The notes: a model not told the origin generated them from the sequence alone. A DNA stretch of 64,000 nucleotides from Symbiodinium natans (GCA_905221605.1 CAJNDS010002149.1:508642-572641); one strand, 5' to 3'; counted from the stretch's first letter, positions 1-12,128 are shown. Numbers and translations: made by a program.

Positions 1-65
1 CGTGGAGTGGGTTGTGCCATTCTGCGGTCCTGCAGTGAGTGCGAAATCCCAAGTGATTGTCTGAG

Positions 66-163
66 GCCAACATGTCATTCCCTTGGCAACACGCCTGCTG
101 GAGCAATACGGCGATCAGATCGCTGATAAGCCGGCTCCCCAAGGGGCAACTCTGGGGTCGCAG
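66..163 (+). CDS. candidate internal exon, unassigned
   Basis: After an AG at 64-65 the frame reads without a stop through a protein-like stretch containing LATRLLEQYGDQIADKP and ends near CAG at 161-163, just before an in-frame stop. It could be an upstream exon of the opine dehydrogenase-like gene that follows, but no motif links them and no clear donor is visible. Treat it as a weak candidate. Confidence 0.2.
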
Positions 164-1168
164 AAATAGCAAGTTGTGTATGCCGCTTGCCAGGTATATA
201 TTCAATGTATCTAGGCAAGAGCCATTGCACGCTGCTAGATCACTCACCAAACTCTGCTGGCACTCTGGTCTTTCATCTTACAGTAGCGTGATTTCTTGCA
301 AGCCGGGGCAACCGGTCACACAAGATTGAAGATGATGCAGAAACAGCACCAGAAGGTGCCTGAGTTCGATCCATAGCTAGACAGGTGACACGAACAACGG
401 TGACGGCAAACTACGACCTAGCTAAAGAATGGCGAGAAGCCTCTCATCCTTCCGGAGGCAAGTGGCTTGCTCAGGCAGGGATCTGTAGACCAGGAAGTCA
501 AGCATTTTACATCCTTCTAGGCAAACAGGATCTCATCACCATAAGATAACGTGTATGAAATTATGTGAGCGCATCGCAGTCCTACTTCAGCACTTCGAGT
601 TTACATGCCTGCCGTAGTGTGACAACCGATGTCATTGATGCATCACAGAACGTCGCCTGTGCCAACAGAAGATGCGGGCATCTTAAGTACATTAGAAAGC
701 ACTTAGGCATGATGGACTTGCCGGTCCTTACTGGGCAATTAGAAATCGAGTCCCTCTCTAATTCCTTAAACGGTCATAAAGGGGGATGGAAGGTACTATA
801 CCTAATTCCCGACTTTTCTCTTTTGGAAGAACGAGTAAGTCAAGGTCCACGATGGCCAAGATGGTTGGCACCAACAAAGCTTACTCCATGGCGAGGCCGG
901 ACCCCACACCCTGAGCTTCTGAAATCCTATGAACCCTACGAATTTCGAATCCTTCAAAAGAGACAGAGCCTTCGAGGCCAACAAAGAGAAGCATTTCGAA
1001 TCCTTCAAGAGAGACAGAGAGCCAGACACACTTAGAGAAGTCCTGAGAGAGAAGTCCTGAGAGAGTCAGGACGCCCGTCCTTCGAAGCAAGCAGGGCGCA
1101 GCTGGGCAGCAAGGAGTGGGAAGCCGCGAGTTCGAGCCCTCCCCTTGGGCTTCCCAAAGTCCGCCCAG

Positions 1169-1965
1169 GTGATGCCGCACCCGACGCACCGCGTCGTCAC
1201 CGATGACATCGGTTGGGGCCTCTGCGCCCGGAGCTCGGAGCGAAGTGATCGCCTGTTGAAAGGATTCTCAGAAGTTATCTTTGCTGGTTGCTAGTAGGGA
1301 CTTCGGGAATTAGGTACCGGCAAGCCCTTTCAAAGAAATTTCAAGGGCTGAGTCGGGGAATGGTGGTCCCGTTTTTTTACAGCTGAGGTCCTGGTGTCCA
1401 TCGCCGAGCGCCTTCAGCACCTTGCCTCTCTCGAGCCCAAGAAACAGGGAAAAGCTACGTAGGCTACGCAGGACCGCAGGATGAGATAGTCTCCTCCTGG
1501 GTCTTGCAAACCTTCACTCAAACCCTCCCCCAACCCTCCCAAGACAGTTGCAACAAACAAACCAAGGGTGTGGCTTTAGGAGCTTCCACTTCTGCTCTCT
1601 CCACCGAGGGCACTTGGGTCCCCGACTCCGACCACGATGATGCGGATGCTCATTGAGTGGCATCAGAAGCTCATGGGCAAGGACCTTCTTTTGGGAGATG
1701 AGCCCTCATTCATGGACCACTTGGCCACGTTGGCTCAGCGTGAGGGGCCTACTGGTAGCCTGCTGGGCCTACTCGGCCTTCTGCCAAATTGCAGGAGTAC
1801 CTTTACAACGGTCAGCTTCGTGGGCGGGACTGCACAGAGTTGGTGCTGCCTCTCACTTGCACTGGGCTTTATAGGGTTCAGAGCTCTAGGACCCCTCGGC
1901 CATGCATTTTGTATGCTGATGCGCAGAGGGATATGTCCCCACACATATGGCTAGTTCCAAGATGA
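1169..1965 (+). CDS. octopine/opine dehydrogenase-like protein, C-terminal exons (partial)
   Basis: Three exons rebuild the C-terminal alpha-helical domain of the NAD-dependent octopine/nopaline dehydrogenase family, whose members reductively join an amino acid to a keto acid. Exon 1 (1169-1230) holds HPTHRVVTDDIGWGLC, resembling the His...Arg...(T/E)D catalytic region. Exon 2 (1609-1681, after a pyrimidine-rich tract and AG) holds LGSPTPTTMMRMLIEWHQ followed by LMGK. Exon 3 (from 1795) holds EYLYNGQLRGRDCTELVLP. The introns 1231-1608 and 1682-1794 both fit only with a GA donor (GA-AG). The phases match (2 and 0), and the second intron is flanked by AGGA on both sides. After LVLP (1851) the frame stays open to a TGA at 1963-1965, but the true end may be in a further exon. 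The Rossmann N-terminus is not found and may lie upstream of the window. The family call is from memory of the C-terminal pattern. Confidence 0.5.
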
Positions 1966-1997
1966 AGGATGTCTCCACTTGGTGTATGTCATTCTGT

Positions 1998-2223
1998 GGG
2001 TGGACGAAATCTTGCACCGGTTTTGAGCCATGCAATTGGCCAAAAAACCCGCACCCCCTTTTTAACATTGGCTATTGGCTTTGGACAGGCTTCGGCGCTG
2101 ACTTGTTCCAATGACCAAAATCTTGCACCACCTGGAAAGCAACGCCTGCCAGTGTTAAAAAGGGGGTGCGGTGCCAGAGGTCTTGCTTGAAAGGTGGTGC
2201 AAGATTTCGTCCATCCACCATTC
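1998..2223. mobile_element. inverted-repeat (MITE-like) element
   Basis: A left arm (about 1998-2080) and a right arm (about 2148-2223) are imperfect reverse complements. GGTGGACGAAATCTTGCACC on the left pairs with GGTGCAAGATTTCGTCCATC on the right, and CCGCACCCCCTTTTTAACA pairs with TGTTAAAAAGGGGGTGCGG. The spacer is about 70 bp and carries another partial copy of AAATCTTGCACCACC. No transposase is encoded. A non-autonomous DNA element or a local inverted duplication would both fit. Confidence 0.55.
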
Positions 2224-4104
2224 CACCACGGTCAAATTTAAGGGGACCCTTTTGCAAAAGGAGTCCCATTATGGAAGGTTTCTCCTTTCAGAAGACCATT
2301 GTTTAGAGCACCTGCTGGGGTGCAGACAGGCGTCGTTTGCTGAGGCAGATTCTTCTGAGTTTGATTTGGAGGCTTTTTTTTTTGGCGGTCTCAAAATTCG
2401 CCCTGAACCCGAAGCCCTCAAAAGCTCCAAGCCCTAAATGCGGCCCCATGGAGCTCCTTAAAGTGTAGAGGGCCCCCCAAGTGGCCCCCAATTGTCGCGC
2501 GTGTCGTCGTGTTGTGGTCCAATTGAAAGGCTGAGTCCCGGAGACGACCTGGGCCTGGTGGCCAAGGCGCCCCCCCGAGGATGTTTGGGGAGGGCTCACA
2601 GAGGGCTCTGGGTTTTTCAGGGGTGCCGGTGACAAGGCCCCACATGGAATAATCAAGGAGGGTTCGAAGAACAGTTGAAAAAGCGCCTAAGCGCCTAAGC
2701 GCCTCTTTGTCTCCAATGGGTTCGATCTCACCTTGCCGCTGTGTCAGGGAGTCGAGGGCGGCCACTCGGACCATTGGATTTCCAATGCCGATGAGCAGGC
2801 CGGACCTTTGGACTCTTCTGGGGCTAGGGCGGCGGGGGCGGCTGGGGCCTTTGGGGACGCCAGAATATACGTGCTCTCTTTCTCCTTTTCGCTGTTTGGA
2901 TGCGGATGGGCAGTTTGGATCCAAGCCAGTCCTCAACCCTGCACACACCCTTATCCCCAAACCCCCCAATGTCACCCCCACCCAGAACCCCTCCCCTTGC
3001 CACCCTCCTGAGGCCATGGAGCCTCGCTATGGCAACCCATGACCCCCCCCCATACGCGGGGCCGAGGGCGCGGGGGCTTGAGGCCTTCTGCTTCCTTTTT
3101 AACCCGAATTATCTGCTCTCCTCTTTGCTGCTCCTAATTCGCCGTCTCGGAGACGCCTCGGCAATCCGAATTGCGGCTGGTGCCCTGAAGTATACTCTGT
3201 ATGCGCGTATGTCTACGCATATGTCTATTGTTCATATATACATACTGTGGAGAGTATTCAATATTGGGGGGGGGTGGTAGTGCTGGAGGAGTTCAGGGTT
3301 TGGTGATGGGGTGTAAAGGGTTCAGGTTTCAGTGGTTTTGGGGTTTAAGTGGTGTGGGCCATTCCCGGCTCCAGGATTTGGAAAGAGCGGAATTCTGACG
3401 CCTGGGAGCCAGCGGGAAAAAGGGAATGCCGATGAGCAGGCTGAGACATGGCTTGCAAGACAGCTCAGCTCGGGGGCTTCGACATGCGCAAGCTGCGCAA
3501 GCCACAACTTCCTCAACTCCTCAAACTGCAGTCCTTTTCGAAGCCCCAAGGCCAAATGCAGAACCCCCTGAGCTGAGCATTTCCTCTGGGCCGCAGCTTC
3601 GAGCTTCGGAAGCTTCGAGCTTCGGAAGCTTCGAGCTTCGGAGGGTGGCCCGAAGAAAGGGAGTTTCCCAAAATCGGCTCCAGGGGACTCAGAGTGACGC
3701 GCGGCGCAGCCGTGTCCAAAGAGCGGCACGTTTCCCTAGATGAGTTGGGGTTGAGTTTGGTAACACAACCCAAAGGCCCTCCCAACCAAAAATCTTCCAA
3801 CCCCGAACTCATCTTCGCCGCCGGTGCTGCAGAGAAAGCGTCTGCCACGGCACCTGTGACACTGCACTGGCGCGCATCGGGGGTGACGATGGGTGGCATG
3901 AACGGGGCTCGTCCTTTCCCTTGGCGGGGGATGGTGGGGAATGGCTGGGGATGGTTTTGAGATGGTTTTGAGATGGCCATGAGTTCCAGCTGCTGATGTT
4001 CAGCTGCTGTGCAGATCGGGGCCTTTTTGGGGAGCTGTGCTGAAGACAGGAGGGGATTTGAGGGGATTCTGAGTGCTGACGGGCAAGGTGGTGCGGAGTA
4101 GTGC
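2224..4104. other. no gene recognised; short repeats
   Basis: No supported exon was found on the + strand. At about 3596-3645 a 16-17 bp unit built on AAGCTTCGAGCTTCGG is repeated about 2.5 times. Long open frames on both strands here overlap each other and look like GC-rich shadows. Confidence 0.5.
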
Positions 4105-4109
4105 TTGGC

Positions 4110-4337
4110 TTGTGCCTGCCCTTTCTTGGCTTCGCAGCGAAGAGGCTTGAATATCCTTGTCAGAGCACTGACGTTACGCCACTCCTCCCGGGCTGTTGAG
4201 CGTAGATTCTGCAGATGCAGCAACGGTGATGGATCTTTGTTTGGCTTCCGCGCCGCCTGTGCTCCGGCGGCCTGTTTGCTCATGAAGGACTGCACTTGTG
4301 CGTGCAACTCCCTGATATAAGAACTCCAGCCCCTCAA
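4110..4337 (-). CDS. candidate minus-strand exon, unassigned
   Basis: Read on the minus strand, the segment after a TATATCAG acceptor (about 4317) is open and protein-like, with RELHAQVQSFMSKQAAG and LHLQNLRSTAREEWRNVSAL. The minus frame stays open to about 3513, but the distal part crosses the AAGCTTCGAG repeats and is probably intronic. An internal ATG lies at the MSKQ. The family is not recognised. The opposite-strand frames are less convincing. Confidence 0.3.
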
Positions 4338-5019
4338 TTTATTAATATTGAGAAATCCAGCCCCTTAATTCTCATTTTTTACATGGCTTTCGAAAGCCAT
4401 CCCCTCAAATCCCCCGCCTTGCTTTGCTCGAGTGGCAGCTTTAAGACATATAAATGTCCATTCTGCTTGAGCAAAATGCCACTGGGCCGGATGACGTCTT
4501 AAATTTGCCAGATTGTGGGGCGGAACTTCTTGTTTGTGGCCCGTCGCCCCCCGCCCCCCGCCCCCCCGTGCCTTTCGAAGTTGAAGGCGACCGGATTAGA
4601 TGATTTGACGAAATTGAGGGCTGGATTTCTTGTTTGAGGCCCGATTAGCAGTCCTCCTAGGGAAGAGGCTTTAAACAGAGACCTACAGGGAGGGCTAATG
4701 GAGCTAATGGAGCGAGTGGAGCTTCAGGGTTTCCGCCAGGAATGGACCTGGCAGACTGGTCTTCTCATCAGTGGGCCGCTTGGCGGAACTCAGGGGGCGC
4801 AAAAGAGATAGAAGCGGGCTTCGGAGCAGCCACCACTCCCTTACAAAGTTTGCGTACAAGCCCATCCCCTAATATTAAATGCTCCCACACGATGCGAAAA
4901 TAAACGAGAATGGAACCGTCGAGGTAGGGGGGTTGTTAAGATGAGTAGGAGGGATCCTTGGAGTCCCAAATCCTTGAAGCCAGCAAGCTCCTGGCTTCCA
5001 CAAGTAGAAGGCCAGCGGG

Positions 5020-5218
5020 GTTTGGGTGTTTGGGTGTTTGGGTGTTTGGGTGTTTGGGTGTTTGGCTGTTTGGGTGTTTGGGTGTTTGGGTGTTTGGGTG
5101 TTTGGGTGTTTGGGTGTTTGGGTGTTTGGGTGTTTGGGTGTTTGGATGTTTGGGTGTTTGGGTGTTTGGGTGTTTGGGTGTTTGGGTGTTTGGGTGTTTG
5201 GGTGTTTGGGTGTTTGGG
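5020..5218. repeat. 8-bp minisatellite (TTTGGGTG)n
   Basis: About 25 almost perfect copies of TTTGGGTG, with single-base variants at about 5062 (GGCTG) and 5140 (GGATG). The unit is a one-step variant of the telomere word TTTAGGG with one extra base. All three forward frames are open through it, so the Val-Trp-Val-Phe-Gly-Cys-Leu-Gly type ORFs are artefacts. Confidence 0.95.
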
Positions 5219-5485
5219 GGTGCGGCGTCGGTAGGGTTTAGGGTCTAGAGCGGGCCGCTCTTGGGTTTAGGTTCGAAGGTTTAGGGCTGAGGGCTTGGGA
5301 CTTGAGGCTTCAAAGGCTAAAGGCTTTTGGCGCCCAGAGAACTCTGTATAGTTTTGGCCTAGGGTTTCTCGGAATGCAATGCATGTTTACGGCCTCTTCG
5401 AAATTCAGAAGAGCACAGAAACCGAAGAGACCAATGCCCTTTTAGGAATGCATACCCTCATCTTTGGGCCACAGCCCTAACCCCC

Positions 5486-5677
5486 CTAAACCCCAATGGC
5501 TCCCTGCGCCTTCTTGGAGTTCTTCACGATGGCGAGGTGTGCCCTGCGAGCTTGTTCTGGATGTGCGGGGTCTACGAACATCGGGAGGGTATGCTGTTTT
5601 GGGGGCTCCCATATGACGAGGGCTGTCGTGTTTGTTGGGTATATTCGGGGGGACGTCTTTTGTTGGGAGATGCACAT
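5486..5677 (-). CDS. small minus-strand ORF, hypothetical
   Basis: A 63-codon ATG-to-stop frame on the minus strand contains FVDPAHPEQARRAHLAIVK, a charged, helical and protein-like stretch. It could be a small gene or one exon of a larger one. The + strand frames over the same bases are Cys/Gly/Val-rich and look less natural. No family is recognised. Confidence 0.3.
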   Translation of the reverse strand: MCISQQKTSPRIYPTNTTALVIWEPPKQHTLPMFVDPAHPEQARRAHLAIVKNSKKAQGAIGV

Positions 5678-6024
5678 GCAATTTGGGGTTTAGGGGGCTT
5701 AGAGTCAAGGGGCTGGCAGTGTCTCCAGTCTACGCGCGGCTGAACACTCCTGGTCCTGAAGGTTTTGGCAAATGCGTAACACCTAGTATTCCTAGCATTC
5801 GTAGGGGACTGCTTGTTGCCTTGAGCATGGGCATGGCCTTGACAGATATCATCAACATGCTTCAACAATGCTCTCAAGGGGCACAGCAGATGTCTTCCCC
5901 AGACATTGCAGGGATTCTACAAAGTTCCAGACAGGCATCAGGAATCTTCAAACAGTTTTCTTGGCCATTGGTCGTTCTCTGTTGGTGGCTGCTTCACGAT
6001 AGACAGACCTCCGTGACAATTGCA

Positions 6025-7004
6025 ATGGCGGCCGTCAACAGCGCGCCTCCCAGCGAAGAGCTCTTCGTCACCGGCTTGCCCATGGACTGCACCAGCGAGT
6101 TGTCCAAGCAGATCTTCAGCCAGTACGGTTCCGTGAAGGAGACCACAGTCCTCCCGGTCTCCCCGGGCAAAACGGCCGCAGCCGGCTTCGTGGTGATGAA
6201 CAGCGTCGAGGACGCCAGATGGATCGTGGACCATGTCAACGGCAACGTTCCGCAAGGCCTCGTGTTGACTTTCTATTTTGTGCAATACTTGAAAGATACC
6301 AAACAAGACCAGATTCTGCTGACACGTGTTTAGGACTCAAGGCCCCTCCCTTTCAACGTGCAGGCTTGGCCAACCCGGTGACAGTCGTCTTCGCAACGCC
6401 GAAGTCCATGCGCCCGGGTGGTGGCAAGGGTGGCGCCATGAAGGGCATGATGAAGGGCATGAAGGGCTGCTTGGCCCACACTGTCTCTAGTATGAGTAAG
6501 TAATGAGTGGTCATTGGCGGACATGAGTAGTCGCTCTCGCTTTTTGCTTGATGTGTGTGGCGAATCCCAGGTTCAGGCATGCCACCCGAAATGATGCAAA
6601 TGATGCAGATGTTCATGAGCGCCATGGGCGGCGGCAAGGGCGGCGGCTGGGGCGGCGGCGGCGGCGGCAAGGGCGGTGGTGCACGGCCTCCCACGGGCAA
6701 CGTGATCCGGCTCCAGGGCCTGCCCTTCTCGGCATCGAATGACGAGATTTCCCAGTTCTTCAATGGCTATGGGCTCACCGGAAGAATGCACATACAGGCC
6801 GATGCGGGAGGCCGTCCCACCGGCATCGGTTTCGTGGAGTTCGTGACACCTGAGGAGGCGAAGCGGGCTTACAATGAGAAGAACTACCAGACCATTGGTA
6901 CACGCTACATCGAGCTCATGGAGGCCTTCGACAAGGACGTTGAAATGTACCTCAACGGTGGTGCCGCAATGATGAACGGTGGTGTCAGGGCAAGCCCATT
7001 TTGA
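6025..7004 (+). CDS. RNA-binding protein: RRM plus hnRNP H/F-type quasi-RRM
   Basis: Three exons: 6025-6256, 6364-6465 and 6577-7004 (253 residues). The ATG at 6025 opens an RRM with RNP2 LFVTGL and an RNP1-like AAGFVVMN, ending in NGNVPQGL joined to ANPVTVVFA. A Met/Lys/Gly-rich linker follows, then a Gly-rich GKGG tract. The second domain has IRLQGLPF, GIGFVEF and TIGTRYIEL, the hallmark of hnRNP H/F quasi-RRMs, which bind G-rich RNA and act in splicing or mRNA handling. Intron 1 (6257-6363) is GC-AG and is flanked by AGGC on both sides. Intron 2 can be read as GC-AG (6466-6576) or as canonical GTAAGT-AG (6496-6570). Both keep frame, and the second adds 12 residues. The frame is open upstream of the ATG, so the 5' end could differ. 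The stop TGA is at 7002-7004. Confidence 0.8.
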
Positions 7005-10000
7005 GCCCAATCTACATGGCCTCCAAAGCTATCAAATGTCCAATGCCAGGCAGGTGCCAACCCTGCAATTTCCAGGATGTCCTATGAGAGTCTTACGGAT
7101 GGGCTCGAGTGAGGGAGTCAGGTTCTGATAAGTTCCTGTCAGAGTTTTGTGTGGACTGACTCGAACAAAGATGGAGTATTATCGCAGATAGACATCGCAG
7201 CCAGTTTTGAGCTCCACTGCTGTGCGAGTGGTTCAGGGTTACATGAGCCAGTCCTTTGTAGAGACGCAGGTCTCCACATGTTGCGCCAAGTACCAAAAAG
7301 CAGAATGCGTGCATGCCTTCCAGATGACGTGCTGCAATGAAACAGGGTCACCATGTCAGTTGTTACAAGCAGCGCCACAAGCTCATGTCAGGTGAAGCTC
7401 CTGGTGCGCATTTGCCACCATCGCCGCCAACCTCCGCATCTTCGAGCACTTCCCTCCGACTCCCCCCCTCATGCTTGAGTGGTAAACCCGAACACCCCAA
7501 GGCATCAGCCGCTAGCCCTAAGCGCTACCCCGAGTTAGCAGCCCGCAAGCCCAAAGCCTCACGCATCCTCACGCCAGGCCCTAAAAGCCCGACAAGCCGG
7601 GGCTACAAGAAGGGTAGTTTCATGTCGCTTTGCACTTATCGCTGGTTGTAAGGATTTACGGATATAAGTTATAACTATGCGTACGTATACTGTGGGCTCC
7701 CTACCAACCCTCAACCCCTCAACCCTCTCAATCCCTCACTTAAAAGGGGCCCGAAAAAAGGGCCCTCACCGAGGGCCGTTTAGAGAGCCCATCTCTCTCG
7801 GCCCATCTCTGGGGGCGCCTTTTGCTTGCGCGGGTTTATAACGAACGGTCATGGTCGAGGCCCAGACGCTCGGCTGGTTGCAGGGTCCGGCGAGCAGCTC
7901 TTCAAGAACATTGTTTTTTTTTTTGGCGGGGGTGTGTTGGCCGGAGTTGAGGATTCTAAGTTTTAGGGTTACGGGCGTAGGGTTTGGGTTTAGGTTGCAG
8001 GGTGAAGGTTTTAAAGTCTCGGGTTTCGGAGCCAGTACGGGGATTTGATTGGCGTTTGAGAGTTCGCAGTTCGGGGTTCCGGGGCTTGTAGGGATTTGAC
8101 CAGGAGGCACAAGTTCAAAGGGTTTCAGGGTTTAGGGGCTGAAAGTGATTCTGCCTGGGGGTTTTTGGAGGTTTCGGGTTTCGGCTTCTTAGTCGTTGCG
8201 ATCTTCGGGCTTTGCTTGACATCCAGATGTGGATCCTTTGCTGGACCTGTGTTCTTGCCGGGCTTGCTTCGGGGGGTTCTTCGGGCTTCGTGGGTTGCTT
8301 TTGCAGCTCCAAGCTCTCAGCGAGTTCTTGAGATTTGGTGTAAGGCCGCCGCAGAGGCTCACGTTGAACTGCACTTGTGTTCACGTGGCAGCCGAGGAAA
8401 CCGAAGCCATGTGGAGGCGGACATAAGCTTCTCAGCTGAGGCATTCGGTTACTTGAGGAGGGTTTGGGGGGGCTTTGGGGGATTCAGGGACATTTAAGAC
8501 TCTCATCGCTCGTTCGGGTTCCGTTTCCCACCGCCTTCTTTCATGCAGATCCGAGTGCATTGGTTGCTCAGTCTGGTTGCTTTCGCTTATCGGAAGGCTT
8601 ACCGGCGATATGTCGGAGGTCATGAGCTACTGCTAGGACCCTAAAGCCCTAAACTCCCTAAACTCCCCAGTACTCCCCCCAAGCCGAGTGCTTTGATGCC
8701 GGCTTGCCGGACCGACCCAAGGTCCGACTTCGACTGGTCGTCATAAGAGCAATCCCCAAAACCCTAAAAACCCTATCAAATCCCTTTGAAGCCCCTTTGG
8801 AGCCCACTGCAAACCCTTAGATCCCCTCCCCAAGAACTGGCTCTGGCATCGCGGCTCACAGCCGCCACGCCGCTGCTGCGCGCGGCATCAGCGGCCGGGG
8901 CCTCCAGGAAGGGATGCGGCGAGGGGGCTTATAAGGGGGGTTAGGGTGTTTGGTTTACGGTTAGGGTTTCACCTCTCGCTGATTTAAGGCACTTTGTTGT
9001 TTTTTAAAGGCAAGTTTCAGGACTTCATTGTAGGGGTTGTCTTGACAAATGTATTGGCCAGTTGTTTCTTCAGCTGCGAAAACAGGCTCGGGAAACTCCG
9101 GATCCAAGATGTCTTTTATCTGGATTTGGTGCGTCTAAGTTGTTTTTCAGTTCGCGCCACCGTCAGAAGTAGTTGCTGGATCCCAAGTTTCGGGACTTGA
9201 CGGGGGGTAGGGGTGGGGTTCAGGGGCTGGGGTTCAGCTTCTAAGTCTCCGTGAGCAAAATGTAGTGCCAAGATGTCAAGATGGATCCCCTCCCTCACAG
9301 CGTGATTGCTAGCTGGTTAGCTGGTTCCATGAAAGTTGACCAGTGGGGCAAGCCCAGCGTGCTGCTTTCACTTTTGTGTGTCTGGGCATGCAGATGCTTC
9401 TTTCTTCCAGGAAAGACAGTATGCCTCAGTATCTGGTGATCCCAGAAAGTTGTGTCCAGGAATGGAGGTCTCCGCAAGAGCTTTGCTGGCGAACCCGCGC
9501 AATGGTGGAGCGACTTGACGAAGAGACGAAAAGCAAGATATTGCAACCTCTGCATCAAATGGGGTCAGGCTTTCGGGGGCCTTCGAGCGCCTTTGGGGTT
9601 CATGGGGTTTCGGGGAAAGCAGCTGACATGCACGAGTTCACTGAGGAACTACACCCACTGTGCTCTGGGCCTCATCTCCTTGCGCTCCTTGGCCAAGGCG
9701 GGGCTTGAAAGATGGGATGATCACAGCATTATTCGTAGAATTATTCAGAAAGATATATGAGCAAGCATGAGAAGAAGGAGAGACAAAAGATGATACGAGG
9801 CATGAATAGTGTTGCGATTAGCAGCAGCAACAACGACGAGGATGGTCAGCCTTGGCTTTGTTGACGGCTCGTCTGGATGTTGAACTGCCCAGAGCGAGGT
9901 GTTTCTGATTCAGCAACCTTAGAAGGATACTTCGACTCAAGAACAACAAAGAAGCTGGCCACCTCAGAAACCAGGGCGCATCAGAAAACGCGCGTCAAGT

Positions 10001-11811
10001 GGGTGGGGTTGGGGGTTGGCGGGAGGGGGAGGGGTGGTGGGGGAGTCAATCGTGTCGGAAAGCATGAGAAACTACGAATTTGAAACCAGCGCGAATCAAA
10101 AACAACAAGTCAGCAACTGGCCGCATCAGAAACTGCGCATCAGAAACTAGGGCGCATCAGAGACTGCGCATCAGAAGCCGCACATCAACTCGGCTTGGGG
10201 TAATCGTGCTCGGAAAGCAGAGCATCAGAAACTCGCTGACATTTCCCCGGTTTCCGAATCAGCCGTTCTGGTTTCCGATGCAGGCTTGGTTTGATTTTTC
10301 CGTTTCTGGTTCCGATTCAGCCGTTCTCGTTCCAATTTTTCCGTCGAACAATGTGAGAAGCCTAAGCACTTGAGACTGACATCAAAAACCCATCCAAGTA
10401 AGGAGAGATTATGATTGTACTGAAAGACCCTCTCGGAGGCTGCGGGCCTTGGTGGTGCTGGGGATGTCTTGGCCGGACAGGAGACGCCCTCACCTTTCCT
10501 TGGGGGCAGGGGCGGGGTATAGGGTTGGTTTCGGGCTATCGCGGTTTTCGGACAGTTTAGGATTGAAGGCTGTAGGGCCTTTCGGGTTTGTGCGCCGTGC
10601 GGCTTAGGAACCACGGCTTGTTCCGTCGACTGAGACAACGCGAATCTGATTCGATGTCTGTCGTTGTTGAGCGCCCAGATACCTCCTTGAGGCGAGACTG
10701 TTGCCAACTCTGCCTTCGTGGTCGTGAGAAAGGTCTCAACACCCGCTCGAAACATTTCGAAGCCCAGGACGCGCAGGTGCTCTACGGCATCTCACGTCAA
10801 GGCTACCGTGGCTGGGCTGGTTTTGGCAACCTGGGGGTTGGGGCAGGGATTGACTTTTGGGTTCACTTTTGGTTCCCGAGCCGGGCTCAGGCCTGCTGTG
10901 CCAGAGCCGCCCCTGCCACTGGTCCACCGGCACGTGGTTTGAGATCGCGCCCGGGCACGAGTCTAGCAAAGCTGGCGTCCGTGCTGTTTATCGCTTTGAA
11001 GCTGCTATGTCTGACAAGCTGCCCAAATTCGCTTGTCCCTCTAAGCACAGACGAGGCTGTCTACGCTTTCACCATGAATTTCTGGCTGGCGAACTCCCGT
11101 ATGCAGGCTGGGATCTCAGGGCCCTTAGTATGGGGATTTTCCTGAACTCCGTAATTGGGTCCGAGTAAGATGTCAGGAATATTCCCTAAGGTATGTTGGA
11201 GTCTCTGGGATGCCCCAAGCCAAGCGCCCCTGTGCCATGCAACCGTTTCGGCAAAGCTTTGAAGATTTCGGGACCCAGCCGCGCTCTTGTTCAGGCCTGG
11301 CCCCTGGGGCGCCGCCGCGAGGCGAGCAACGCCACGTGGTCCTTTGGGGTGTCCCGAGCAAATTTTGGACTTTTGTTGCTTGGGTTTGATGGTTTGGGAC
11401 GTTGGCGGATCTTTGCTGGGCACTAGATTCTAGTCGTAAGTCCCGAACGTGATTGCGAACACATAGGCTGACTCCTGGTCGGGTTGAAATCGTGGCTAAA
11501 GTTGGTGAGGGAAGCTCAGGCAAACTGGCTTCGCATGGTCTCGGCGCAGCAGACGACTGATCAGGCGTGCGACAGCTCATGGGCTCCCAACAACCCACAC
11601 CAAAGCCGCAAAGAGTGGCAGCACTCTCGCAAAGCCCGCAAAATCCCAAACCCCAATTCCCTCCAAAAAGAACGAAAGCCAGCCAATACAAACCTTAAGC
11701 CCTAAACCCTAACACCCGCCAAGGTCCGGTGGGCCGGGCTCGAGGCTGCCAGCCTGCGACTGGGCCGCGCAGTTGATGGGGTTTGGGCTGGGGGCCATTA
11801 TTTGGTGGTCG
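7005..11811. other. no gene recognised; telomere-like words and small ORFs
   Basis: Several open stretches exist (about 7149-7395, 8229-8426, 9418-9700 and 10588-11145), but none has a family motif, and competing frames are equally open. Around 7160 one frame reads DSNKDGVLSQID, resembling an EF-hand loop, but nothing else supports it. Short TTTAGGG-type words occur near 7930-8010 and 8940. Confidence 0.4.
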
Positions 11812-12128
11812 GCCCCCCCCCCCCCCCCCCGAAAAACACTCCCAGCACCCGCAGCACCCCGAGCCTCCAGCACCCCCACAACAAAACCCCCACCATCCCC
11901 AGCATCCCCCAGCACCACAGCACCCAGCACCCCGCAACAGAACCGCCAACACCCCCAGCACCCCCAGCACCGCCAGCACCAGCACCCCCAAACCCCCAGC
12001 ACCCCCAGCACCCCCAACAGAACCCCCAACACGCCCAGCACCCCCAACAACAGAATCCCCAGCACCCAGCACCCCCCAGCGCCCCCAGCACCCCCAGCAC
12101 CCCCAAACCCCCAGCAGCCCACCCCCAA
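11812..12128. repeat. C tract and (CCCCAGCAC)n minisatellite
   Basis: A run of about 18 C (11813-11830) is followed by roughly 290 bp of imperfect 9-15 bp units built on CCCCAGCACC and CCCCCAACA. Every frame on both strands is open, giving Pro/Ala/Ser/Thr-rich or Gly/Val/Cys/Trp-rich artefact ORFs. Confidence 0.9.

Noticed and set aside
7149-7200. EF-hand-like loop DSNKDGVLSQID
   Set aside because: Single loop, no flanking helices of the right type, AT-rich codons and no second EF-hand. Probably chance in the 3' flank of the RNA-binding protein gene.
11484-11560. KVGEGSSGK word resembling a protein-kinase glycine loop
   Set aside because: The frame stops shortly after, no other kinase subdomain is seen nearby, and the competing frame is equally open.
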